DNA of 64,000 nt, taken from contig JANVCC010000026.1 in the NCBI GenBank assembly GCA_025345505.1, positions 1,365,069 to 1,429,068 on the forward strand, written 5' to 3'. This DNA is from Todiramphus chloris collaris. Its lineage: Eukaryota; Chordata; Aves; Coraciiformes; Alcedinidae. Below the pieces are notes generated by a model. That model was not told where the DNA came from. It was given only the letters and a program-made list of their open reading frames with translations, and did no database searches. This document shows, piece by piece, positions 52,048-61,526 of the stretch (positions are counted from its first letter, which is position 1; the number at the start of each line of letters is the position of its first letter). The position numbers and the translations under genes were made by a program.

Positions 52048-52239
52048 GTGACCGCAGGCACAGCGGGCTGCCCGCGGGGTCTCGGGGCTGCCGGGGCCCG
52101 GTCGCACATGGCCGGGGCGGGCGGCGGGGACGCGACGCTCCCCCGGGGAGGGGCTGCGAACGGGCGGGCGGCCCCCGCCCCGCACACCCACCCCCGGCGC
52201 GGGGGGAGCTGGAGGGAACCCCCCAGTTCCGCTTCCTGA
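52048..52239 (+). other. Possible upstream ORF in the DOCK10 5' leader
   Basis: A 63-codon frame opens at ATG 52048, has a second in-frame ATG at 52108, and closes 58 nt before the DOCK10 start codon in a different frame. If transcription begins upstream of either ATG, it would act as a translational upstream ORF. If transcription begins downstream of 52108 it does not exist in the mRNA. Its peptide is the Ala/Gly/Arg/Pro-rich type that any CpG island encodes, so the peptide itself is unlikely to matter. Confidence 0.2.
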
Positions 52240-52297
52240 CGGGGCTCGGCCCGGGCCCGGGAGCGGCGGCGGGAGCGCGGCGGGGCTGCCGGCGCCC

Positions 52298-52381
52298 ATG
52301 GCCGGCGAGCGGACTCGGCGCTTCACCCGGAGCCTGCTGCGGCCGGGGCAGGCGGCGGAGCTGCGGCTCAGCGCGGCCTCG
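52298..52381 (+). CDS. DOCK10: DOCK10 first coding exon (partial), dedicator of cytokinesis 10
   Basis: The frame opens with MAGERTRRFTRSLLRPGQ and continues AAELRLSAAS up to the gap. This is the N-terminus I remember for human DOCK10 isoform 1, with about one change (human His, here Leu, near residue 24). The paralogues DOCK9 and DOCK11 share only the looser RKFTxxLxKPGTAAELRQS pattern, so DOCK10 is the better call. DOCK10 (zizimin-3) is a cytosolic DOCK-D family exchange factor acting on Rho-family GTPases such as Cdc42 and Rac. Its PH, C2-like (DHR1) and catalytic DHR2 domains lie in later exons outside this window. The start is supported by G at +4, by its place in the CpG island and by the family N-terminus. 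The rest of exon 1 and its splice donor fall in the 400-N gap. An apparent 285-codon frame running across the gap into the CR1 is an artefact. Confidence 0.92.
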
Positions 52382-52781
52382 NNNNNNNNNNNNNNNNNNN
52401 NNNNNNNNNNNNNNNNNNNNNNNNNNNNNNNNNNNNNNNNNNNNNNNNNNNNNNNNNNNNNNNNNNNNNNNNNNNNNNNNNNNNNNNNNNNNNNNNNNNN
52501 NNNNNNNNNNNNNNNNNNNNNNNNNNNNNNNNNNNNNNNNNNNNNNNNNNNNNNNNNNNNNNNNNNNNNNNNNNNNNNNNNNNNNNNNNNNNNNNNNNNN
52601 NNNNNNNNNNNNNNNNNNNNNNNNNNNNNNNNNNNNNNNNNNNNNNNNNNNNNNNNNNNNNNNNNNNNNNNNNNNNNNNNNNNNNNNNNNNNNNNNNNNN
52701 NNNNNNNNNNNNNNNNNNNNNNNNNNNNNNNNNNNNNNNNNNNNNNNNNNNNNNNNNNNNNNNNNNNNNNNNNNNNNNNNN
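52382..52781. other. Assembly gap, 400 N, inside DOCK10 exon 1/intron 1
   Basis: A run of 400 N begins directly after codon 28 of DOCK10 and ends against a CR1 copy. The length may be an estimate rather than a measured size. GC-rich CpG-island sequence is commonly lost from bird assemblies, which explains its position. Confidence 0.98.
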
Positions 52782-52782
52782 T

Positions 52783-53251
52783 CGTTTCAACACACATTGA
52801 AGGGCTGGAGCGTGGCCAGAGAAGGGCAATGGAGCTGGGGAATGGTCCGGAGCACAAGTGTGGTGAGGAGGGGCTGAAGGACTGGGAGTTGTTCAGCCTG
52901 GAGCAAAGGAGGCTCAGGGGAGACCTGGCTCTCGACAGCTCCCTGACAGGAGGTTGGAGCCAGGGGGGGTCAGGCTCTTTTCCTAAGGAACAAGCACCAA
53001 GACAAGGAACTGGTCTCAGGTTGCATCAGGGGAGGGTTAGGTTGGATGCAAGGAACAATTTCTCGCCCTTCAGGGCTGTCCCAGGCTGGCCAGGGCAGTG
53101 GTGGAGTCCCCGTGATCCCTGGAGGGGTCTCAGAGCTGTGGAGATGTGGTGCTGAGGGACCTAGGTTAGCGGTGCTCTGGCAGTGCTGGGTTAACAGTTG
53201 GATTCCATCATCTTAAAGGTCTTTTCCAACCAAAACAATTCTGTGATTCTA
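52783..53251 (+). mobile_element. CR1 LINE, 3' half, abutting the gap
   Basis: Plus-strand CR1 sequence: 'gaagggctggagcgtggcca', 'gaggaggggctgaagg', 'ttgttcagcctggagcaaag' with 'gaggctcaggggagacct' (the [13 protein letters not shown] block). Next comes 'gatgtggtgctgagggacct', and the 3' UTR with 'ggattccatcatcttaaagg' and 'cttttccaacc', ending in ATTCTGTGATTCT near 53251. The 3' end belongs to the CR1 subtype with TTAAAGGTCTTTTCCAACC rather than the AGAGGTCCCTTCC type at 31449, so at least two CR1 subfamilies are present. The 5' end lies in or next to the gap. The copy interrupts the start of DOCK10 intron 1 in the transcript's sense orientation. Confidence 0.94.
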
Positions 53252-53539
53252 AGTGCTCAGAAACCACTGTGGGTGGTTTCCTCTGGAAACCCTGTGGAAG
53301 GAGGCCTGAAGTGCTGCAGAAACACCAACCCTGGGCTTCCTGGTAGCATTTGCTGCTGAAATTCTTCACAAGACTTCCATGCCTACATCTCTCCATCAGT
53401 GGAACAGCAGAAAAGGGCTGTAAACTGCCACCACACTGCTCTAACAGCTTTTTCTGCTCTGTTTTTGTGATTGTATGGAGGACCTCAGCTCACAGGCGCA
53501 AATGGTAAATGGTTAGAGTTCACAGAGAAATGTCTGCTA

Positions 53540-53700
53540 GCCTTTTTGAATCACTAACTCACTTGTGAGTCATTTATTAGCCATTTATATATTTAGATCC
53601 CTTTGGACTTAAAGCTATGTGTTATGAGACGTAAATGACTCCTTAGATGATTAAGCATATAATCTCTGTGAATCATGAAATTCAGATAAGTATTTTTCCC
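53540..53700. promoter_or_regulatory. Candidate intronic regulatory element (AP-1/homeodomain motifs)
   Basis: Seen: a consensus AP-1 site TGAGTCA at 53566-53572 within the inverted arrangement ACTCACTTGTGAGT, a related TGACTCC at about 53636-53642, and several TTATTAG- and GATTAAG-like strings, in an AT-rich, repeat-free block just 3' of the CR1. AP-1 sites are frequent in enhancers of immune-cell genes. The functional reading is inference, and no conservation data are available. Confidence 0.2.
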
Positions 53701-55770
53701 TTTTCTAGTTTTTTGGGAAACACAGCTCATGAAGTAGGCTAAAAACCTGAAAGAGGGAAAGTTGTCAGTGAAACATCACTCACTCATTAAAGTTTACTCC
53801 ATGCTAGTGCTTAAATGCACCACACACACTCAGCAGAAAAGAGGAAATGATTCTGCAGCTCTGTCCCCATAACATCAGCGGCCGTTTCCATCTCTGGAGG
53901 AGAAAGAAATGGAGAGCAGCGATGGAATGGCCACTCTGCTTGGAGGCAGCAGCTCGTTTGTGCTTCCCAGCTCTCTGTAGACCAACGTGAGTTGTTTTCT
54001 TTGCCTTGCTCAAGTTGCGGTGCTTTTGCAGTCAGCTCTCAAGGTCTTCGTAAAGCACTTCCAAGATTCTGGCACGTGAAAGCTCGGTAGAAACTTGCTT
54101 GCCTCTCCTGACTTCCCCCAAAGGTTGTAGGTGCTGTCAGCGCTTCTCAAACCTCAAAGTGTCTCCATGGTGGGGAGAGATGCGCACGGCCCCAGCCTGG
54201 GGGCTCGGAGATCAGAACCTGCCCTGTAGTCAAACAGGATACACTGGGGTGATGACGTTGTGGTGGGAATGTTCTAGGAACCATCATGGTTGGTTTGGGC
54301 TCTGCTTGGATGCTGTGCTGAGTAGGTGTCCCCTAAGAAAGTGCATTTAAGTCCATATACCAGCTAAACTATTGTGTTGTCTAACGGCATCTTCAAGTAT
54401 GATAAATACGTATTAGAAGTTTATTTTACTCTGCCGTGTCTCTGCTGCTAGAATGAAAAAAAAAACCCCAGAGAGTGAGATGGATGAAGAAAATCTGAAT
54501 TTGATGGTCTGCTTCCCTCGAGGAGAGTGTTTTTGAGGAGGTTTTTGAAGTGCTGCTCACAGGTCTTAAGACTAACTAAAGAATATAGTATTTAATTACT
54601 GCTGATGCATTTGAGTTACATTTTATTCACTCTGTCTTTAAAACATCAAGACTTTAGTTGTGGGACAGCAGAAACCCTCTACTGCTTCTGTGAGTCTGAT
54701 TTCCCGTTGAGCGATGCAACGTGCTGCAGCTGGATTCCCCTGGGGCTTTCAGTTCAATATCTGAGCCATCTCTGCAGAGCTGGCCTTTTAAAGATACCCC
54801 AGTTAAGATCTGAAGATACCAGGCCAAATTCTGGTTTCAGCCATGCTGCTCGGTGGGAGCACTTGGGGACTTGCAGCTGCTAACGCCTTATTCACCAGTG
54901 GGATTGGTGGCCCTGGAGCCTGGGCAGCTTGCTGTGTTGAATGAGGATGGCTCCGGGAAACTTAACCAAGTTGCCACCCCCTTAGCATAGTTTTGTTTGG
55001 GTTGCCAGTGACGGTGTGTTGCAAAAGGCAAAGTTGTATAAAATTATGCTTATGTGCTTTACGCTGTGGACTCCTGCACAGCACAAAGCCGCTGTCTTCA
55101 GAGTTAAACCTTCTTGAGGTACATCAACTCAGAACAAGCAGAATTAACCTTTGTGCCTTGGCTGCCAGGCAGAAGGTCCCTGGGCAGCTGTAGCCAGGGT
55201 TGCTGGTTGCCCTGTGGCCAGCAGCGTGGAGCTGTGACGTTCTGTGCCGGGCAGCGGTTGCTGCCTCTGCGCTTCCAACACTGAGCGCCAAAACTCCTCT
55301 CTGGCCAAGGTGCAAGGATGCTGGGGTGGCACAGCTGCTGCGGGAAGGCTTTTTTTGCATGGCTGTTGCAGAAAGGTCCCGCAGGACCTGAAATTTCTGG
55401 TTGAACTCGTACTGACTTTTGTACCGGGAGTATCCTTGCAGAAGAGAAAAATCTGGTGTATTCAGCGAAGCGTGTTGGTTCTCGTCGCATCTTGCTCTGG
55501 CTGTATCAGCACCTGTCTTCAGATGCCTGGCTTTTTCTTTTGTCCGCTTTGTCTTCTCTTTTGCTCATGTTTATTCATTTAATATTTTATAAAAGAGGAA
55601 CTTCTGTAGTGCCCTGGAAGATAGGAAGCGGGAAGGGAGGCAGAGGGTGGAATATCCGTACGTACCTGCTTGGCAGGGGGTAGCAGCTGCCGCATCTCAG
55701 CACAAATAGCACATTTTACATCGATTGTCCAACTCCCGAGCGGGCGGAGGGAGCGGTGTTATTAGGTGTT

Positions 55771-55843
55771 CATGGAATCACAGAATGTTCAGGGTTGGAA
55801 GGGACCTCAAAAGATCATCGAGTCCAACCCCCATTCCTGGTGA
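55771..55843 (-). mobile_element. CR1 LINE, 3'-end fragment
   Basis: On the plus strand this begins catggaatcacagaatgttc, then agggttggaagggacctc and gatcatcgagtccaaccccc, which is the reverse complement of the CR1 3' UTR and terminal repeats. Only about 70 bp remain. High similarity to the usual avian tail indicates a fairly young but severely 5'-truncated insertion. Confidence 0.93.
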
Positions 55844-57832
55844 ACAGCTGTACTTAGTTTTTTTCCATAAGTGCCTTGTTAAGCTTTCACATAGAAAAGG
55901 TAATTCACTGAACTGGTCAGTGAAATGGATCAGCATCATCCAGAAGGTAAATAATTTATTGCATTTTGAAACTTTGTTGTGAAATTCTTTGTCCCTTTTA
56001 ATAGGAGAGGTTTGTTTGAAAGTTGCTTTATGAACGCTCGCTGCCGCTAAGAGCTGCGCACAAGAGAGGGAAATTCATCTGCCTGTTGCTTCGTTTGCGT
56101 CTCTAATTGCAGCAGCATTTCACTGGAAGTTTTAGAAATGGGGACGGGCCAGTCAGTGCTCCTAGAAATCATCTTGCTGGCTGCTTGGCCAGTGCTCAGC
56201 TTCACATTACACCGTTCTTTCCATGCCTCGGTTCGTTTGGCCGAGTACCGCTGGCTGCAGGACTCGTGCTTTGCAGCAAGGATCCTGACACTGTTTTCAG
56301 AAAGGAGCTGTGGGGGGTCCCGTCTCTCTCCTCATCTCTCTTCCACACTTAAACAAGTTAATAGAAGTCTGGAACTGGGCTCCTGCTTCACGTGTCTTTG
56401 TTTCTGGCAGAGGTTTCTTTCCATCCCGCTGCAGCCAAGCCTGGGGAGTTGTGGTGTCCCATGACCCAGCACTGGCTGTCTCTCTCTCCAGTGCAGGGCT
56501 GGATTATGTACTTCCCCACAAAATGGCTTTCTCTCCTTCTTATTTTACCTGAGGCTGCTGTAATTCTTGCCTGAAAGAACAGATTCCGTTTGTTTCCAGT
56601 GTGTATTTTGTATGGTATGTTCTTTATTACAAATAGAGACCTTATTATTTGTATTGTAGCTGTCTGCTTCTGGCCTGGGCTGGCAGGGAACTGTTGGTGG
56701 GGTTTTTTGTGACTCCAGTGTTGTAGCCTCTCGAGAAGAGTGATGTGTGTTGTGTGCAGCCGCTGCTGTGGTACCCTGGGTAATAATAACCACAGAGCTT
56801 TGCCTGTGCTTACGCTGTAGGACCGTTGCTCGCAGCCTTTCCTCCTTACGTGGCCGTGCGTGAATTGGACTGCCTTGTCGAGAGTCAGGCCAGTGAATGA
56901 AATGACACCAGAAGCTTCACTTGTTGAGGAGGGACAGTGTTAACTGAGCTATTCCCCAGGCAGAAACTGGGCTGTGGAAGGCTCCGAGGGCATTCTGATG
57001 CCTGCTGTTTGTCCGGGGCGAACCCAAGTAAGGTGCTTACCCGGGGAAGGGAGCGTGGTGCTTATGGAAACGGGCCTTGTGTGGTTCGTACGTGTCCAAG
57101 CACAGCCCAGCTGCTCGACTCCTGCCTCCTTCCCTGCAGCCTTCCCGCTGTCTTGGCTCTGTTGCATTTTTGCACTGTTTTTGCTTAACGCCCGGGTGAA
57201 AGAATCTTAGAAACATGCACGGAAAGTGAAAGCCTCATCCTGTTTTGGTGTTTGAGGGGCAGGGTTTGTTCATGGCACGGGCCGGAGCCGGCGGTTCTGC
57301 TTCTGGGAGCCTTTGCATTTGAGATAAGCTGCGGTTTGCAGGCAACTTCTCAGGCACACTTAGGATGTGGGCAACCTCCTGTGAATGCAGTGCCACGTTG
57401 AAGTAGTAAGCAGCTTGTTTGCGTTTCTGTTTTACCTGTGAACCTTGTTTGTGAATCTGTGCTCCAAAACTGACCTTTGATTTCATACCCTGTGCAACAT
57501 CCTCAGCTGTTCAAAGGCAAGACCCGTGTTCTCTGCAGGCTGTCTCCTTTCTCAGCGGTTTTGGTTGTGTTGCTTTGACGTGTTTGGCGAGTAGTTTTGT
57601 AGTTGTTCTTCAGCTGGGGTATCCCACAGAGAGTGGTGTGGCCCTTATTGGTTTGCGCTGGTGCCTGGAGCCCGGCTGCACGGGTGACCCCAGCAGAGGG
57701 CATGGCTGGGAATGCTCCGTTTGCACATTCTCCAGCTGCTCGGCTTCCTCCTCTGCACACCAACAAGGGGCCAAACTCTGCTCAGCAATTCGGGGAACTT
57801 CATCCGACTGGCACCGGGGATTCGGCTGATAT

Positions 57833-58024
57833 AGAAATGAGGAAAAGGAGATAAGGGAAGAAAGCCTCAGAGAGGGTGGAGACAGAGAAGGGCAGAAAAT
57901 GCTTTAGAAAGAAGTGAAAAGCATTGGAGAAAATGGGGGAAAAGAGGAAAGACTTTGTGGGGAAAGAGAGGCTGAAGACGACAATAAAACGAAGGAAAGA
58001 AATGAAGAGAGCTGCAAGAAGGAT
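57833..58024. repeat. Purine-rich (GA/GAAA) tract
   Basis: About 190 bp on the plus strand are overwhelmingly A and G, with irregular GGAAA/GAGAA units and few pyrimidines. It does not form a regular tandem repeat. Such tracts can adopt triplex structures. The minus-strand Ser/Phe/Leu-rich frames at 57867-58164 arise from this composition. Confidence 0.75.
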
Positions 58025-59849
58025 TCATCAGGTTGGTGAACAGCTCGGGCAAATAAACCCCTGGTAGGCAGCCCCAGGCAGTCACTTGGTAGGTGGGTAG
58101 CCTGGGGACTGGGGTTTGACCGTGGAGTTGTTCCCTTGCCTTGAATCTCTCGCTTGATTAACACTTTGTTTTACATTCATGCCAAGTGAGTCAGCTTGAG
58201 TAGCTCAGAACGCTCCCAGTTTATAGAAGCTGCATTAACTTCTTCTCCCTTGCTTACAAGGTTAAATAAGGGGTCTGGGGAGGGAGAGAAAGAAGAGGAG
58301 GAGAATCTGAGAAATGTTGTCTTTGGAGGAGGACAGTTGCGCAGAGAGAAGGTTTTGTATTGTGGTTTATAGCAGGCGGTTCGCAGCATGTGTGTCACTT
58401 CCAGATGTCAAAACACGTGTGTAACTTTTCTAGCACAAGGTCAAAGGCTGTGAAACAGTGACAGAGATGTGATGGTTACACAAGCAGCAAAGGCTCGCTC
58501 GCAGTGTGGGTGACGTTCCCAGTTCAGGATTGCCTGTGGTTCACAGAACTCAACAACCGTTTTCTGCAGCGGGATGATATTTGCACTCTGCTTTCTACCA
58601 ACTGTGTTCTCTTACATTAGCGAATACCAACTTTATCCCTGGTTTTATTGATAAGAAAAACAAAACGCTGGGAGCTGACTGCCCAAGATCATGCAATAAA
58701 TCTACAGTAAGAGCCTTAGAACGACTGTCTCCAAGTTCATCCCCATCACGGGCTGGCCTGCCCCAGATGGCTGAATAATTTGCCTGGCTGTTCAGACCGT
58801 TTTGTAACCTGTCCCTCTATTCTCATTGCAAATAGGGTCAAATTTGCCCTTCTCCTGTAAAATGTGAGGAAGGGGCGAGCTGGCACCTGTCCTTTGCATG
58901 CTGGCTTAGCGTGAATGACTGCTGCTCACGCTGTCCCTGCCCAGGAGATCGTGAACAGGCTCCCAAGGGCAGTGTCACAAGAGGGACCGGGCTGTGTTAG
59001 TGCAGAGTGGTGATGGGTGTCAGCGAAGCCTTCTGGAGCCCTTCTCTTGCACCAGAAACTCAGGAGGGGTTTTCTTCTGTTTGTTTCCCACCCTTCCCCT
59101 CTCCTTTGATTTCTAGATTGAACTCACAACGCAGCAGTTTGTTATTTTTTTCCCCTCCCTGTTAACAATACGTAACTACACCCTAACCTCTTTGCTTAGA
59201 TATATTTTTAGTAGATTACTTGTCATCTCTGGTACTATCCCACTCCCCGTGATACGTACAGGGAAGAGGTTGGTGTCGCTTTTTTGCTCTGAAATTTTAT
59301 ACAGTGCTCTACAAATAGAGAGAGAGCGTCCCCTTGGAGCCCTCCCTTGGGGATGGTGCTGCCCAGCTTCCCGTACCCTCAGAGTTCACATCCAGCCTCT
59401 TTGCCTGGGTACTGCAGTGATACTTTTCAGCTGGAGCCCAACTGCTATGTGTTTTGGCACACGATGTAATGCTTTGGGGTGACCTAATGCAGCTGTGCTT
59501 TAAGCTTGTACAAACCCCATCGGCTGAGGCGGTGGGAACGTGTCTGCGGCACACGCAGGTCCATACGGTGCAGGCAGCACTGCAAACTGGAGCCACTGGC
59601 ATTGGGATCCTGGGTGAATCTGCTCAAAAAATGAAAAAAAAAAAACCCCAAACAACCAAGGCACCCTATTACATTTTGAATTAGCAATTCAGTTATTATT
59701 AGTGAACTCTTCTCTTACTACTAGATAATCTTCCTGCTGCTGCTGCTGTTGTGCAGCCGGCGGGATGTGCGTCTCGTCCCACTCAGTGGGCAGCGAGGGA
59801 GGTGAATCTTTGTCATCCCCTGAAGGAGGCTGTCCCTGCACGGCAGAGT

Positions 59850-59945
59850 CACAACAATGACTCTGAGGAACAATAACAAAACAATTGATTAGTTCTCCCT
59901 CATGGAACAGTCAACAAATGGTATGTATAAAGGTGGTATTTGCAT
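59850..59945. promoter_or_regulatory. Candidate intronic enhancer (SOX-like and octamer motifs)
   Basis: Seen: three ACAAT-type SOX-like strings at about 59854, 59870 and 59881, a TGACTC AP-1-like core at 59858-59863, and an exact ATTTGCAT octamer at 59938-59945, within 100 bp of unique sequence in DOCK10 intron 1. SOX and POU factors often bind together. This is motif-level inference only. Confidence 0.22.
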
Positions 59946-61240
59946 AGGTGATTATTTTACGGTGCGACTAAATTTCGAGGAAAAGGAAGAGTTACTAGAA
60001 AAGAGGAATAGATGGGGGGTGAGAGAGTGAGGAAGGGTAAGATAAAGGGTACTCGCCAGCCGTGGATCCAGCGACATCTCACTGGATCTGTCCAAGTCTT
60101 CCGTTCTTCGGTGGTGGGTGCACAGGATCAATATTTTCCTTGAGGTATCTGGGTGGCATTCCCAATTTCCACAGGAAATGGTGTTGATTTGCATGAGCCC
60201 CACGAGCTAGAAGCAGTGTGGTTCCTGCCATCCACAGTCAACAGGAGCTCTTCACTAAAGGAAAGACTGAGTCCCACCTATGCAGAACTTCCCTGCTCCT
60301 TTGGTTAAAGCCTGTCTGCAAGGAGCCAAAGGCGGGGCACAGAGACATTGGGAGCAATCAGCACTTCTCTCCAGACCTTATCACCACACAAGGTTTGAGG
60401 CACACAATAGCCAGGCTCTTACAGAGGTGCACTGGACAGAAACTCGGTGAGCTGGCCATGTTGTCATCGTCTTCCTAACCCCGGGTGCAGTTCTCTGCTT
60501 CTGACTTGATGTTGGGAGGGGTTCTGTCGCTGAGTCTGAGAGGGGCTTTCCAGCTTTGAGGGTAACAGTGGCTGACTTAAAGCAAGCGTGATTCTAGGTT
60601 ACTTTGACATGCTGACCTAAATTAAATGATGTAGATATAATGAAATTTAATGAATGCTGTGGAGTTGGATACAATGCAGGGGGGAAGCTTCCTTTTTAGA
60701 GTTGCCATTTATCAATGCGGGTGGTTTCAGCGCATTGTTGGCCCACGTGCGTTCTCTGCCAGAGGTCCCTGCCCTTGCAGCAGGGAGGAGGCTGATGTGT
60801 GCCAGCTGATTCAGAGGGGTGGACTGCTCATTTGTAGGCAAGGATGAAATTCTGGACTCTCAAATATCTCCTCACACAGGCCTCTGCTTTTCCCAGGACT
60901 AAATTAAAGGCGGGGAGCACAGCAGCTCTGCAGAGGCAAGACCTGGAAACATCTTTTATCCAGAAGGCGCCTGGAACACTTTAACTATGAATTAAATATG
61001 TCTGTGTTTTGATGCAAGTTCCTCAGTGATCTGTGTTCTAGGTCGAGGGTTTGTTTTTTTTCTTGTTTCAGGGGGGAGCGGTTGGCACAGTTTGAAGAAA
61101 ATATGCTTCTAAAGAGTGAGGAGCTTGTCCTGGGATTTGAGTTTTTGCCAGGCTCTGGGACAGCTCTGAAGGGTTTGTAAACCTTACTGGATTGCAAATC
61201 CTGCCCTCCCCATGAAAATTCCTCTCACTTCCTGGGAGAA

Positions 61241-61312
61241 ACAGGATTGTCAGGGTCGGAAGCGACCTTAAAGATCATCTTGTTCCAACCCCTCTGCCAA
61301 TGGCAGGGAGAA
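61241..61312 (-). mobile_element. CR1 LINE, 3'-end fragment
   Basis: The plus strand reads acaggattgtcagggtcgga, then agcgaccttaaagatcatct and tgttccaacccctctgcc, the reverse complement of a CR1 3' UTR of the AAGGTC subtype. About 70 bp survive, with no coding part. Confidence 0.88.
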
Positions 61313-61497
61313 TAGGCAGGAGGAGGGCTGCTGTGGGATCTTCTGGCCACAGTGGCATGTAACAGAGACCAAGTGGCTTCTGACCCTGAAACTGCTTTTT
61401 CCATCCCTTTCTTCTTCTGTGAGACACTTGTTGCTGCTTCGTCATTACCCTCAGTCTCTCTCTGAAGGTGGAAGTGTACAGCCTTCTTCCTGCCTAT

Positions 61498-61526
61498 GAT
61501 TATTATTATTATTATTATTATTATTA
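61498..61526. repeat. (ATT)n microsatellite, about nine to ten units
   Basis: An uninterrupted ATT trinucleotide run. On the minus strand it encodes a run of Ile, which is a shadow of the repeat. It is likely variable in length between individuals. Confidence 0.93.

Larger units (their letters stand above)
51870..52381 (+). promoter_or_regulatory. DOCK10: DOCK10 CpG-island promoter (5' side)
   Basis: GC and CpG density rise abruptly at about 51870 and remain very high to the gap at 52382. GC boxes are visible at 52114-52121 (GGGGCGGG), at 52161-52170 and, in reverse, at 52172-52181. An ETS-type core lies at 52232-52238 (CTTCCTG; GGAAG on the other strand) about 60 bp before the start codon. 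I see no TATA box, which fits a dispersed-start CpG-island promoter. The island's 3' limit is hidden by the gap. The transcription start cannot be placed from sequence alone. Confidence 0.85.

Noticed and set aside
51850-52857. A 335-codon minus-strand open frame over the CpG island and gap
   Set aside because: It is GC-driven lack of stops plus unknown bases, on the strand opposite the DOCK10 exon, with no recognisable domain.
52298-53155. A 285-codon open frame running from the DOCK10 start through the N gap into downstream sequence
   Set aside because: The middle is 400 N and the right part is CR1 LINE sequence. Only the first 28 codons are supported as coding.
57867-58398. Ser/Phe/Pro-rich minus-strand frames
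   Set aside because: They are mainly shadows of the purine-rich tract on the opposite strand. No family was recognised.
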